From positions 62,001 to 126,000 of the forward strand of contig NZ_MEJH01000008.1 of the NCBI RefSeq assembly GCF_001953635.1: 64,000 nt of DNA, in the 5' to 3' direction. A program made the translations under genes and the position numbers. The notes under the pieces are model-generated. The model searched no databases and was not told the origin of the DNA. It saw only the letters and a list, made by a program, of their open reading frames with translations. The first letter of the stretch is position 1; each line of letters starts with the position of its first letter. Positions 44,617 through 53,844 of this stretch are shown in pieces. This DNA comes from Alteromonas abrolhosensis (GTDB lineage: Bacteria; Pseudomonadota; Gammaproteobacteria; Enterobacterales; Alteromonadaceae).

Positions 44617-45719
44617 GCCTGCACTTTGCAACAAAAACGGCGCTTGTGGTAGGTATTCTCCTCTTGCTCGCGTCTTGCTCTACCAAGGAAGATAGCGAGT
44701 TCAAGTCGCAATACATTGCGTATAAGGCATTGTTTATTGATGGTGGGCGAGTGATAGACACGGGAAATGACGATGTGTCGCACAGCGAAGGGCAGGGCTA
44801 CGGTATGCTCTTTGCCGTCGCCGCCAACGACAAAGATACCTTTGACGCATTGTGGCACTGGACCAGGCGCACGCTCATGCGCGATGACGGGCTCTTTAGC
44901 TGGCGCTACCGACCTTGTGTGGATAATTCATCTTCTTGTATCGATGACCCTAATAATGCCTCTGATGGAGAGATCCTCATTGCCTGGGCATTATTGCGTG
45001 CAAGTGAAAAGTGGGGTGTAGGCAGTTATCGAGACGCTGCCAAAGATATCGTCAGTGCGGTGGAGCAGAAGTTACTGGTAGCGCACAATAAGAGCGTGCT
45101 GCTACTGCCTGGTGAATACGGCTTTACTTCTGAACAGGCGGGCAAAACCAGTCTTCAGTTAAATCTTTCCTATTGGATTTTCCCCGCTATAACTGATTTG
45201 GCCAATTTATCGGTAACGCCGGAACGTTGGGAAAATCTGTATGAGTCAGGCTTAACCTTACTCTCAAATATGCAATTTTCATCTTATCGATTGCCCAGCG
45301 ATTGGGTGCGCTTGACACCTAATGAATCAGGCCGTGAAAATAGTTTGGACCGCGCCGCGTTAACGCTGGACAACGTAATATCGCCTGAGTTTGGATTTAA
45401 TGCCATCCGTATTCCGCTACAGCTTTCATGGTCGCCACGATTTCGCGAAAATGCTGCACTAACCGAGAAGCTTCTTGCGCCATATTACGCGTGGTGGGCA
45501 AAAAAGCCTACGCCAGCGACAGTCAACCTGTTAACCGAAAAAACGGCCGAGTATGAAATGTCCGAGGGGATGCAATCAGTGCAACTTGCCGTGACCAGCC
45601 TGATGCAATCAGACGATCACCAAAGGGCAGTGTGGCCTGAAATCAATAGAAACATGGATTATTACTCGGCAAGTTTAACGCTGCTATCTATGTTAGCGGT
45701 TTTGGATAATGCATCGTGA
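44610..45719 (+). CDS. bcsZ: Endo-beta-1,4-glucanase of the cellulose operon (GH8)
   Basis: A 369-residue family 8 glycoside hydrolase. The signal MVSLHFATKTALVVGILLLLASC has a lipobox (Cys23), so this BcsZ should be a lipoprotein rather than free in the periplasm as in E. coli. VSHSEGQGYGMLFAV near residue 58 contains the catalytic Glu, and SDGEILIAWALLRA and AEYEMSEGMQSVQLAV fit later GH8 segments. It overlaps bcsB by 7 bases. BcsZ trims or edits nascent cellulose and is usually needed for proper export. Confidence 0.94.
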   Translation: MVSLHFATKTALVVGILLLLASCSTKEDSEFKSQYIAYKALFIDGGRVIDTGNDDVSHSEGQGYGMLFAVAANDKDTFDALWHWTRRTLMRDDGLFSWRYRPCVDNSSSCIDDPNNASDGEILIAWALLRASEKWGVGSYRDAAKDIVSAVEQKLLVAHNKSVLLLPGEYGFTSEQAGKTSLQLNLSYWIFPAITDLANLSVTPERWENLYESGLTLLSNMQFSSYRLPSDWVRLTPNESGRENSLDRAALTLDNVISPEFGFNAIRIPLQLSWSPRFRENAALTEKLLAPYYAWWAKKPTPATVNLLTEKTAEYEMSEGMQSVQLAVTSLMQSDDHQRAVWPEINRNMDYYSASLTLLSMLAVLDNAS

Positions 45720-48139
45720 AAGATAGGTTTACACGCACGTCTTTATATTTAGCCCTAGGAGCACTCGCCACGTCTTTTGTGTCGATGCAGGCTTTGGGGC
45801 AAGCTAAAACAACGTACAAAGAAAAAGATCTGGGCATACTACCGGCACAGCAGGAGCAGCCAGATTTAACTGGGCTTTGGTACCATATTAATGAGCGACA
45901 GGTTCAACAAGCTAACGAGGAATTCACGCGCTTAAAAGCTCGTTATCCTGCGTGGCAGGTACCACAAGAAGTTGAAACCGAACTAAACAGAATAAACGGC
46001 CGATTAAAAGGTACTATCAAACCTGTAGCTTCAGAGTCTAGGAATTTGACGGCAGCCGCACAAAACCAGCCGGCCAAGCCCGCTTTGAAAGCTCGCCCGC
46101 TAGAGCAATTTGCCCAGTTAACGCCCAAGGCCAGGGCAAATACACCTAAGCAAAAAGTAGAAACCCTCATTGCCTTAAGTAATCAACTTAAGCGCACTGA
46201 TTTTTACCTGCTGATGGGATGGACTGCCCTCGATAAAGGCATGTTAGAGGTGGCAACGCAGCAGTTCTCTGAGGCCTTGCAATCTGCAGTGCGCGATATT
46301 GATAAACAATCTGCTCAACAAGGCCTTAACAGTGTCACTGGTATTAAGCTACAGCAGGCATTGTCTTTGCGCGATACGAAAACGTTGGAGCAGTTTCTCA
46401 AATCTGATAACAGCGGCTACGTTAAAGAAGTACTGCAAGGCGCAGCGTGGCAACAATACGATTTAAAAAACTATGACTTTGCTGAAGCGTTATTTAGTTT
46501 GATTAACGATAACGAAGGCAGATATTTATCTCTTAGCGCCCAAAGCGGTGACACGGCAAAGCAGCGCGCTTTCGACTTAGCATGTAGTATCAATACCGAA
46601 GTTTTCATTCGACGCTGTGCTGATGCACTGGCAAGCCAGCAAGCGCAGTTTTACGATACAAGGCGTTACAAGCAAAGTATAGAAGCCGGCGAGGCGCTTG
46701 CGCGATTGCGACCTTTGAGCATTGATGAGCAAGCACTAATTGGTTGGGCTGCTAAAGAAATACAAGACACCACAACCGCCACCTCAGCGTTCGAGCGAGT
46801 GCTAGCGAAGACGCCAACCGATACGGTGATCGCCAACGAATTGGTGATGCTCAATCAAAACGACGACGCCACACTAAACCGATTGGCGCTGAGATACAGC
46901 GCGGTTAAAAGCATTTTGCAAGAACGGACATCACGCAATGCTTGGCCTAGAAAACAATTTTGGTTGGCCTATCAAAACGGTGATGCACGCGGAGTTACAG
47001 CACAAACCAAAGACGGCCTAAGTGCGGTTTATGGAATGAATACTCGTAGCCGAAGCGGAGGCGAGGGGCTTGGTAATTTCGATGTTCTGTCGCAATACGT
47101 TGGCATTGGCAGCGGTTACAAAAACTGGCTGTGGCAAGTTTCACTCGACTATAAGCAGTTTTATAGCGGTCGCCCTCAGATAGGTGACTGGTTTGGCGAT
47201 AACCAATTAAGCGGTTCATTTTCAGGAATAAGCGGCTTCGAAGATAAGGGGCTTCGCGCCGAAGCGCATTATCAAGCGCCCGATTTTAATTTTTACGTTA
47301 ACCTAGAATATGCCATGTTCGACCAGCCCGTTAGCGCAAAAGTAACCGGGCAAATATCAGCAAGCAAGTTTCTTGGCAGCACAACAGTTGCCGCGACCTT
47401 GTTTAGAAAGGCGAAAGAAGACAGCTTGTTAAGCCAAAACGGAACCTTTAATGCTGACCACGCGAAGCCGTGGGGCTACGTGATAGAAAGTGGTGTAAGA
47501 GGATTGGTTGCCCATGCAGTGGCCGATAACTGGTCTGTTGCAGGCACCGCGCAATTGAGTCGCTTAGAAGGCGAACAGGTTGCTGATAACAGCGCACTCG
47601 CGCTACGTGGAGATGTAAGTTACGATATTGCGACTATGATATCCCCAAAGCTTGATTATTGGCGTGTAGGGCCGTTCTTAAGCTATATAAGTTACGATAA
47701 TAACTTAAGCGGCTTTACGGTTGGCAACGGTGGCTACTTTAGCCCGAGTCAGTTTGTCAGCATTGGGGGGTATTCTGAATTACTCACTCTTGAAGCACTG
47801 AACTGGCAAGTTAAACTTCGAAGCTCACTTGCACTTTCACGTCTAGAGCAAGATGATGACCCTCGCTTTCCGATTGGAGGCGCTTCTCCAACGACTAATG
47901 AGGACGCTACCCTTGGTGAAAGCTCAGATACGGGCTTAAGCGGAAACTTTATGGCTGAAGGCCAGTATCGTATTAATAACCACTGGATTGTGGCTGGTTA
48001 TATTGGAAAAGCGTTTGCCGTTGAGTATCAAGCGTTCGAAGCGGGTATTCAGATAAGATGGCGAGAAGGACGAGGCACTGGTGTAACGAGCGATGAACTG
48101 TTGCTCTCTTCGCCAAGATTAAGCGGCTTTGCACTGTAA
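45716..48139 (+). CDS. bcsC: BcsC-type outer-membrane cellulose export protein
   Basis: An 807-residue protein starting at a GTG that overlaps the bcsZ stop (GTGA). It has a signal peptide (about 1-29), a tetratricopeptide-type helical region (about 60-420) and a C-terminal beta-barrel (about 440-807) ending in aromatic-rich strands, which fits the BCSC_C domain. E. coli BcsC is about 1,150 residues, so the periplasmic scaffold is several TPR units shorter. SGGEGLGNFDVLSQYVGIGSGYKNWLWQVS marks the barrel entry. It lets cellulose cross the outer membrane. Confidence 0.9.
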   Translation: MKDRFTRTSLYLALGALATSFVSMQALGQAKTTYKEKDLGILPAQQEQPDLTGLWYHINERQVQQANEEFTRLKARYPAWQVPQEVETELNRINGRLKGTIKPVASESRNLTAAAQNQPAKPALKARPLEQFAQLTPKARANTPKQKVETLIALSNQLKRTDFYLLMGWTALDKGMLEVATQQFSEALQSAVRDIDKQSAQQGLNSVTGIKLQQALSLRDTKTLEQFLKSDNSGYVKEVLQGAAWQQYDLKNYDFAEALFSLINDNEGRYLSLSAQSGDTAKQRAFDLACSINTEVFIRRCADALASQQAQFYDTRRYKQSIEAGEALARLRPLSIDEQALIGWAAKEIQDTTTATSAFERVLAKTPTDTVIANELVMLNQNDDATLNRLALRYSAVKSILQERTSRNAWPRKQFWLAYQNGDARGVTAQTKDGLSAVYGMNTRSRSGGEGLGNFDVLSQYVGIGSGYKNWLWQVSLDYKQFYSGRPQIGDWFGDNQLSGSFSGISGFEDKGLRAEAHYQAPDFNFYVNLEYAMFDQPVSAKVTGQISASKFLGSTTVAATLFRKAKEDSLLSQNGTFNADHAKPWGYVIESGVRGLVAHAVADNWSVAGTAQLSRLEGEQVADNSALALRGDVSYDIATMISPKLDYWRVGPFLSYISYDNNLSGFTVGNGGYFSPSQFVSIGGYSELLTLEALNWQVKLRSSLALSRLEQDDDPRFPIGGASPTTNEDATLGESSDTGLSGNFMAEGQYRINNHWIVAGYIGKAFAVEYQAFEAGIQIRWREGRGTGVTSDELLLSSPRLSGFAL

Positions 48140-48150
48140 AGCCGCTTTCA
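48121..48150. terminator. Hairpin at the end of bcsC
   Basis: Stem AAGCGGCTTT / AAAGCCGCTT with a 7-base loop spanning the bcsC stop codon. The T-run is weak. It is in the gap to a convergent gene. Confidence 0.55.
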
Positions 48151-48179
48151 TTTGAAGACTATCTATCTTTTCTAGAGCG

Positions 48180-49592
48180 TTAGTTCGCCTTTCTACGTCT
48201 AGCTAACATAAAGCAACCTGCGCCGAATAAAAGCGCGATTGAAGCTGGCTCACTGACATTGATAGCGCCAAAACGATAATTGTTTACTTGGCCTGTTGGT
48301 GCATTGTAGTTTTGACCTTGGTCGTTAACCAATTGCACTAATGGAGTAGTTAGACTGTTAGCAATAACGTTGCCGTCTACATGACCATTATAAAAGCTTA
48401 GCTCTGCATATGGCGCCAGTACGCTGCCTTTCACCCCTACACTATGTAGCGTAAGAAAATCGGCATCTACAAAGTTAAATAAAATGTTGTTGGTATACAG
48501 GCCATCGTGACGATGGCCTACATTGTTGTCATTGTCTCTATACTGGCCATTTTCTCTGAAGTATTCATTTTCCTGCGTAAAGGCAGTATTAAAGAAGCCT
48601 GTGTTGAATAACTCCACCGACTCACCATAAACGTTGATGATGTTATAGCTGGTGGTAGAGAAATCGTAAACAATGCCTTTATCAGCAGCGCTAAACCAAC
48701 TTGAATCAATATTATAGATATTGATGTCATCAGATCCTGAGAAGGTGATGGTATTCAATACAGCGGTATTCGGGTCGGTACATGCTACTACTTTATCCGG
48801 ATCGCTGGCATCGGTACATGACAATGTAGTTGAGCCATTCACCGACATTGACGCAAACTCCTGAGACTGCGCTGTAACTTCGGCTGCAATCGCATTAAAG
48901 TCAATGTTGTTAACGTCAGCCTTACTCACGCTATCTTGTTCAACAGAGGTTGCTGTCGAACCGTTGATGGCGGTGTAATTGTTAACGTCGTTAAGCGTTA
49001 CAACGCCGTTGACTTCACTGCTATCAAGTTCAACGCTAGATTCAGCAAATACATTGCCGTTTTCCACTTGAGAACCATAAAGACTGGGGTTGCTCACGCT
49101 ATCGTAAACACTGTTTGGCCCACCAAGCTTCACGGTGTTGGCGTGTACATCGCCTGCTACAACGTTTGAGTTACCTAGTTTGACATCACCTTTCGATGAG
49201 ATACCGCCAGATTTCACCGTCGAGTTTATTAGATTAACGGTCTGCTCGGCGTTAACTGCTTTATCGAATGTGAGTTCTGAACCAAATACCATACCTGACA
49301 CGGTAGTCGAGCCACCGTGAACGTCACCGCGTGTGAAATGAAGGTTTCCGCCTACCGCAAGGGCAGACTCAGACATGCTTGGTGATAATAGCAATCCAAC
49401 ATTGAAGTCGGTTACGTTCATTTCGCCACCTACTGCAAGTCTTCCTTCAACATCAGAAGATTGACCAGTAAAACTGTCGAAGATAAACGCGTTATATTCA
49501 AACGCTTCGCTTAATTCAATTTTGGCTGCAGACACCTGTGGTGCTGACATAACCGCTGCAACTACAGCAGTGTAGAGTATTTTTTTGTGCAT
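48180..49592 (-). CDS. PEP-CTERM secreted protein, choice-of-anchor A type
   Basis: A 470-residue exported protein. The N-terminus is a signal peptide (to about ASAAK) and the C-terminus SEPASIALLFGAGCFMLARRRKAN is a PEP-CTERM-type sorting signal: SEP motif, hydrophobic helix, Arg cluster. The body starts AFEYNAFIFDSFTGQSSDVEGRLAVGG, which is the choice-of-anchor-A (collagen-binding-like) domain start, followed by repeated Gly-x-[VA]-x-G strands that should form a beta-helix. Such proteins need an exosortase, which is not in this window. Position next to the cellulose operon suggests a matrix role, but this is inference. Confidence 0.83.
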   Translation of the reverse strand: MHKKILYTAVVAAVMSAPQVSAAKIELSEAFEYNAFIFDSFTGQSSDVEGRLAVGGEMNVTDFNVGLLLSPSMSESALAVGGNLHFTRGDVHGGSTTVSGMVFGSELTFDKAVNAEQTVNLINSTVKSGGISSKGDVKLGNSNVVAGDVHANTVKLGGPNSVYDSVSNPSLYGSQVENGNVFAESSVELDSSEVNGVVTLNDVNNYTAINGSTATSVEQDSVSKADVNNIDFNAIAAEVTAQSQEFASMSVNGSTTLSCTDASDPDKVVACTDPNTAVLNTITFSGSDDINIYNIDSSWFSAADKGIVYDFSTTSYNIINVYGESVELFNTGFFNTAFTQENEYFRENGQYRDNDNNVGHRHDGLYTNNILFNFVDADFLTLHSVGVKGSVLAPYAELSFYNGHVDGNVIANSLTTPLVQLVNDQGQNYNAPTGQVNNYRFGAINVSEPASIALLFGAGCFMLARRRKAN

Positions 49593-49703
49593 AATGGCTC
49601 CAGTGACATCCGAGTCTGGAACCGAGCTTCAACATGGATTTTCCAGACACACCGAATGGTACGATCTGAACAAAATTCATGCGATAGCACAAGAGATACT
49701 TTG

Positions 49704-49719
49704 GTATAAGGTCTTATAC
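49704..49719. promoter_or_regulatory. Palindrome upstream of the PEP-CTERM gene
   Basis: GTATAAG-GT-CTTATAC, perfect 7-bp arms, 112 bases upstream of the PEP-CTERM gene start. A possible regulator site. Confidence 0.4.
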
Positions 49720-49720
49720 G

Positions 49721-49746
49721 AAAAAAGCCACCCGAAGGTGGCTTTT
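49721..49746 (-). terminator. Terminator of exbD
   Basis: Stem AAAAGCCACC / GGTGGCTTTT with CGAA loop. On the minus strand it is followed by a T-run, 29 bases past the exbD stop. Confidence 0.85.
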
Positions 49747-49775
49747 GTAAAGTTTTGTCTAGTCAATGAAGCGCT

Positions 49776-50186
49776 TTAGCTTTTCTTCTTAACCAGAACA
49801 GATACTTTATCGATACCTGCAATTTTAACTTGGTTCATAACTTCTACCACAGTACCGTGCTCGCTGTCTTCGTGAGCTTGGATAGCAGCTGAATCCGTGT
49901 TGTTTTCCGCTAAGTATGTTTGTGTGTTAGCTACCACACGACGAATATCAACCTCACGGCCGCCCATCATGATTGTGCCATCAGCATCAATACGAATAGA
50001 AAGCGCTTTTGAAGGCTTATCGTTTTTAGCTTGATTATCTTCTGGACGGTTTACGTCTAAACCTTTCTCTTTCACGAACGAGGTCGTTACGATGAAGAAA
50101 ATCAACATGATGAACACGATGTCCAACATGGGGGTCATATCAATCTGAGCCTCGTCTTCAGCCGAGGTATGCTTCTTTCTTTTCAT
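49776..50186 (-). CDS. exbD: ExbD/TolR-family biopolymer transporter
   Basis: A 136-residue inner-membrane protein with one helix (about 20-41) and a periplasmic domain. IDMTPMLDIVFIMLIFFIVTTSFV holds the conserved Asp22 that carries the proton-motive coupling, and the C-terminal VMNQVKIAGIDKVSVL is standard. ExbD works with ExbB to energise TonB. No exbB or tonB is adjacent, so its partner lies elsewhere or this is a second copy. The ATG is preceded by GAAGACGAG, and the gene has its own terminator. Confidence 0.92.
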   Translation of the reverse strand: MKRKKHTSAEDEAQIDMTPMLDIVFIMLIFFIVTTSFVKEKGLDVNRPEDNQAKNDKPSKALSIRIDADGTIMMGGREVDIRRVVANTQTYLAENNTDSAAIQAHEDSEHGTVVEVMNQVKIAGIDKVSVLVKKKS

Positions 50187-50328
50187 CTCGTCTTCTTTCT
50201 TCTGTTACGTTCGAGCGCTTTAGTATACTGCTTGTTACAAAAATATACAGGGTTTTGTATAAAAACAGTGTGCTCATTAACACTTGTTGTTGAAAAAATA
50301 CTCAGTTTCACAGTAATAAAACAACAAA

Positions 50329-51126
50329 CTAGGTTTGTTTGTGTGAAATAGCGACACCTAATTGGTAAAAATACAACATCAATGCCTGATTGAGTGATGT
50401 ACGCAAGTTACCATGAGGATAAATGCCAAGTCTAGCTTCCGTTGACTTTTTTGTACCTTGCACCAAAAACGCATTTTTGATCTCGTGATCTTGAATGCAG
50501 GCCTCAAATGCACGGGCAGCCATCTCCTGAGGCATAGCATAATAATACATTTTTAGCGCGCGATCAGCTTCTACGGATCGCACAAAGTACTCATTTGGCC
50601 TTTTTTGATCATTTAAGAACAATAACGAGAAGCAATCGCTCAATTTTTGATTCAATGGATGATCGTTCATAGGCGCGTTATCTAGCCAGGCTTGCGTAGC
50701 AAAACTACCGGCAGCAATGCCGCTGAACATCCGTGGTGCAATATAATGATCGAAGGCGTGAAACCACTCGTGAGCCAACGCGCCAGCACCCGCGTTTTTT
50801 GCAAGCGCAAGCTGTCGTTTCGCGCTGTTGTAATGGGCACTACTATGCTTTTGACCACCGCTGCCAAAAGCCAGTGACAGGGATCCGTTCAGCGACAACA
50901 CCTGTTCATTGATATTTAAGATCGCGACCAGATCGTAAAGTGCATCGAAAAACAGGTTGGCAGCGATCTGTTGTTCTTCAGCCGTCACCCATCTACCAAC
51001 GGTGATCGTCGCGAAATTAAACAGCTTGCGAATATCTTGAAATGAAACATCAGCGCCGTCCCTGTGGCTTGGGCCGTTGCGATAAAACTGCTGATGAATA
51101 CGGCCTTTACTTTCCAACACTGACAT
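50329..51126 (-). CDS. CLCA_X-type protein with HExxH motif
   Basis: A 265-residue soluble protein. GALAHEWFHAFDHYIAPR holds an HExxH zinc motif (His119, Glu120, His123) followed by Asp126 and His127, the layout of zincin-like metallopeptidases and of the LPD1-like domains of mobile elements. I recall uncharacterised gammaproteobacterial proteins named CLCA_X with this sequence. There is no signal peptide. It is third in an operon after the PhoD-like phosphatase and flavodoxin genes, with a 17-base gap to the flavodoxin. Peptidase activity is plausible but not shown. Confidence 0.7.
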   Translation of the reverse strand: MSVLESKGRIHQQFYRNGPSHRDGADVSFQDIRKLFNFATITVGRWVTAEEQQIAANLFFDALYDLVAILNINEQVLSLNGSLSLAFGSGGQKHSSAHYNSAKRQLALAKNAGAGALAHEWFHAFDHYIAPRMFSGIAAGSFATQAWLDNAPMNDHPLNQKLSDCFSLLFLNDQKRPNEYFVRSVEADRALKMYYYAMPQEMAARAFEACIQDHEIKNAFLVQGTKKSTEARLGIYPHGNLRTSLNQALMLYFYQLGVAISHKQT

Positions 51127-51143
51127 CCAAATGTAAAAGGGGA

Positions 51144-51680
51144 TTAAGCCATTGAGACCAATAACTGTTCACACCATGCTTCGATGCGTGCGTCTGTTTT
51201 ATCGTATTGGTTTTCATCATCAAGAGATAAACCTACAAACTGGGTCTTATCTTCGGTCAAAGCTTTTGATGCGGTAAACTCGTAGCCTTCGTTCGGCCAA
51301 TAACCCACTATCTTACAGCCCGATGGCAATACTGCATCGTGCAGCATACCTAGTGCATCTTGAAACCATTCTCCGTAACCAAGTTGATCGCCGAGTCCGA
51401 ATAGAGCGATAGTTTTCCCCGCCAAGTCCAAGCCGTGCACTTCTTCCCAATGAGACTCCCAGTCTTCCTGCAGCTCACCGAAGTCCCAAGTCGAAATACC
51501 AAAAATGATAATGTCGTATTCGGCTGTGCGCGTGAGGTTAACGTCTTTAATGTTGTGAAGATCAACGATGTCTTCATCAAAAAGGCTATTGAGCTGCGCT
51601 TGGATTTTTTCTGCCGCCATTTCGGTATAGCAGGTTGTTGAGCCGTAAAAAAGCCCTATGGACAGTGCGCTATCACTCAT
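51144..51680 (-). CDS. fldB: Flavodoxin
   Basis: A 178-residue FMN protein. LFYGSTTCYTEMAAEKI is the phosphate-binding loop, STWDFGELQEDWESHW holds the Trp that stacks on FMN, and FGLGDQLGYGEWFQDALG follows. Length and the YGSTTCYTE loop resemble E. coli FldB rather than FldA. AGAGG precedes the ATG. It is the middle gene of a three-gene minus-strand operon with 17-base gaps on both sides. Confidence 0.93.
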   Translation of the reverse strand: MSDSALSIGLFYGSTTCYTEMAAEKIQAQLNSLFDEDIVDLHNIKDVNLTRTAEYDIIIFGISTWDFGELQEDWESHWEEVHGLDLAGKTIALFGLGDQLGYGEWFQDALGMLHDAVLPSGCKIVGYWPNEGYEFTASKALTEDKTQFVGLSLDDENQYDKTDARIEAWCEQLLVSMA

Positions 51681-51697
51681 TAGATACCTCTTTTGAA

Positions 51698-53578
51698 CTA
51701 ATCGTCTTTAGAAGCTGGGAATTCTACCTCTTTACCGTTGCTCAACAAAGCCTTGCACTGAACATCGGTGTTTTTCTGTGAAATTTTTAATACACCAATG
51801 GCGCAACCGTTGAATAATTCGCCATACCCCATGCTTGGTTCCCTTGCTTTCACGGACATATTTCTGCGCCGAGTAAAAACGTTGAGCGGGGACTTCGAGC
51901 GATAAAGTATTCGGTTTAATCTATCCAGCCACTTAATCAATCCATCTGGAAATGCGTTTTTTAACCCGCTGCAGGTGAACTGGGTGATATGAGGGCTGTT
52001 GCGTCTAAAGCGTAGACGTACATCGTACACGAAAGAATAGTGCACATCGCCAGATAGAATGATGAAGTCTGGCGGCGTTTTGTAATGCCTGAAAATGTTT
52101 AGTATTACATTCGCGGTGCCTTTGTGGGCCATCCAGTTTTCAGCGTCGACAGTAAGCGCCTTGCCAAAAAACGTGAACACTTTTTGTATGGCTTCGATAA
52201 CCTTTACACCATATATAGGGGCGGCAGAGACAACGATGACAGACTCTTTGCCGATTATTGAATGCTGAAAATCACACAGTGCTTCCCAGTCCATTAACCC
52301 CGAAGGCTTATTCATATTAGACTCCGAACGCCAACGCTGCGTGCGGGTGTCTAATACCTCAATAGGCGGCGTGGTATCTAAGCGGTAATGCCATTGATCA
52401 AAATCCAACAGATCATCAATAATTTCGTCGTGCGAATTTAAACCGCTTTCTCCCATCGATTCTTGTACTTTAGCAATCAATGGCGCTACTTTTTTAGGTG
52501 CATTTCCCCAGCCTTGGCAAAGCAGATAGCCAATGAGCGCATTGCCGATCATGCGTTTCGATAAAGGATTGCCGTAGACTTCTTGTTCCCATCCCCGGGT
52601 TAAGTTCCAGTCGTCGGTAACGTCGTGATCGTCGAAGATCATATAGGTAGGAATGTGCGCCAGCGCTTTACGTACTTGCGGAAGTTGTTTTACGAAGCCG
52701 TTAAGCGCCTCGTGTTCCTTGTCGAAAATAGCGAGGTATTTTTGGGGGATCCCGCCTTTATCTATATTGATATCAGCCCATAGCGTGTCAGACCACACCA
52801 GCAAATACATGGCGATGATTTCCGCACTGCCGATCAAGTGATTTTGCGCATTTACCGATGTGAATACCGGTTTTTTCTTAGCACCAAAGAAAATTGAAGA
52901 CAGTACAGTATTGGTCGCAATTTGTGGAAGAAGCTGCTCTCGTTCGTAATACCCATGTTCATGTGTGGCAAGTTCATTAGTGTTGGTTACTACTGCCCCT
53001 TCCAGTGTTTCATGATAAAGACCTAAACGTTCAATCACGTTGTGTATAGCTTTAAGCATCGGGCCCGCTACATCATCAGCGTATATTTGATCGCCCGTCA
53101 TCAAAAGTAGATCGGGAAACTCATGCTTGGATTCAAATGCCTTTTTGTGAAGCGCATCAACTTGCGCTAGGGCATCGTCGCTATGAAAATGGGGTTTGCG
53201 ACACGAGCCGTGAAGTATTGTTTCAGGGGTCTCGGTGTAGTGGAAACTTAACGAAGTTTGCTCATCGTAAAGAAGAGCGCGTTGCTCTTCTACCCATGCT
53301 GCCTGTTGGATATCGTTATTGAACGATAGCTCATAGCCCACTCGTACTCTGTCTTCGAACGGGTCATTCGCAAAGAAAGAGAGCAAATGTATAAAAGCAT
53401 GCGCGCCTACGCGAACGGTCTCACTTTGATATTTGCCAGAGACGGTTGCGCCATTTATAGATAAATTTAGCGCCGGTGTTTCGGCGTTACTGGTTACTAC
53501 CCAAATATGACACTCTTTGGATGTCACTTTTCTCACTAATGGACCTGCAATAACCTGGGGCAAGTTCTGCGTAGAAAT
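51698..53578 (-). CDS. PhoD-like metallophosphatase, probable ATT start
   Basis: About 626 residues of a PhoD-type phosphatase without a signal peptide. The motif set is clear: LLLMTGDQIYADDVAG (metal Asp), IFDDHDVTDDWN (HD motif) and IILSGDVHYSFVYD (GDVH). PhoD normally is Tat-exported, whereas this lacks a leader and probably acts inside the cell; similar cytoplasmic members hydrolyse phosphoesters or related bonds. The start is unusual: the only good ribosome site, AGGAG at 53589-53585, sits 6 bases before an in-frame ATT at 53578, while the first ordinary start is TTG 53563, 21 bases from it. First gene of the operon with fldB. Confidence 0.85.
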   Translation of the reverse strand: MSTQNLPQVIAGPLVRKVTSKECHIWVVTSNAETPALNLSINGATVSGKYQSETVRVGAHAFIHLLSFFANDPFEDRVRVGYELSFNNDIQQAAWVEEQRALLYDEQTSLSFHYTETPETILHGSCRKPHFHSDDALAQVDALHKKAFESKHEFPDLLLMTGDQIYADDVAGPMLKAIHNVIERLGLYHETLEGAVVTNTNELATHEHGYYEREQLLPQIATNTVLSSIFFGAKKKPVFTSVNAQNHLIGSAEIIAMYLLVWSDTLWADINIDKGGIPQKYLAIFDKEHEALNGFVKQLPQVRKALAHIPTYMIFDDHDVTDDWNLTRGWEQEVYGNPLSKRMIGNALIGYLLCQGWGNAPKKVAPLIAKVQESMGESGLNSHDEIIDDLLDFDQWHYRLDTTPPIEVLDTRTQRWRSESNMNKPSGLMDWEALCDFQHSIIGKESVIVVSAAPIYGVKVIEAIQKVFTFFGKALTVDAENWMAHKGTANVILNIFRHYKTPPDFIILSGDVHYSFVYDVRLRFRRNSPHITQFTCSGLKNAFPDGLIKWLDRLNRILYRSKSPLNVFTRRRNMSVKAREPSMGYGELFNGCAIGVLKISQKNTDVQCKALLSNGKEVEFPASKDD

Positions 53579-53844
53579 GACGCTCTCCTCTCATTCTTTT
53601 CGATACAAATACATATGATTGTAAAACCAAGTAGCGACTTAAACGTACGGCTTAATACAAGCGTAAATTGCAACCATAACAATATTTAAAGCTGCAAAAT
53701 CATACATGTACTTGGTAAATCTGATTTCTATCGCATAACCTTACTCTTTTTTGTGAATAAACGGTATGCTCGATATACTCCCTTACAATTTTTTCAGTTT
53801 ACCTTTTGCTCTTGATGACATGATTCGAGAGAGGACTTCATACT

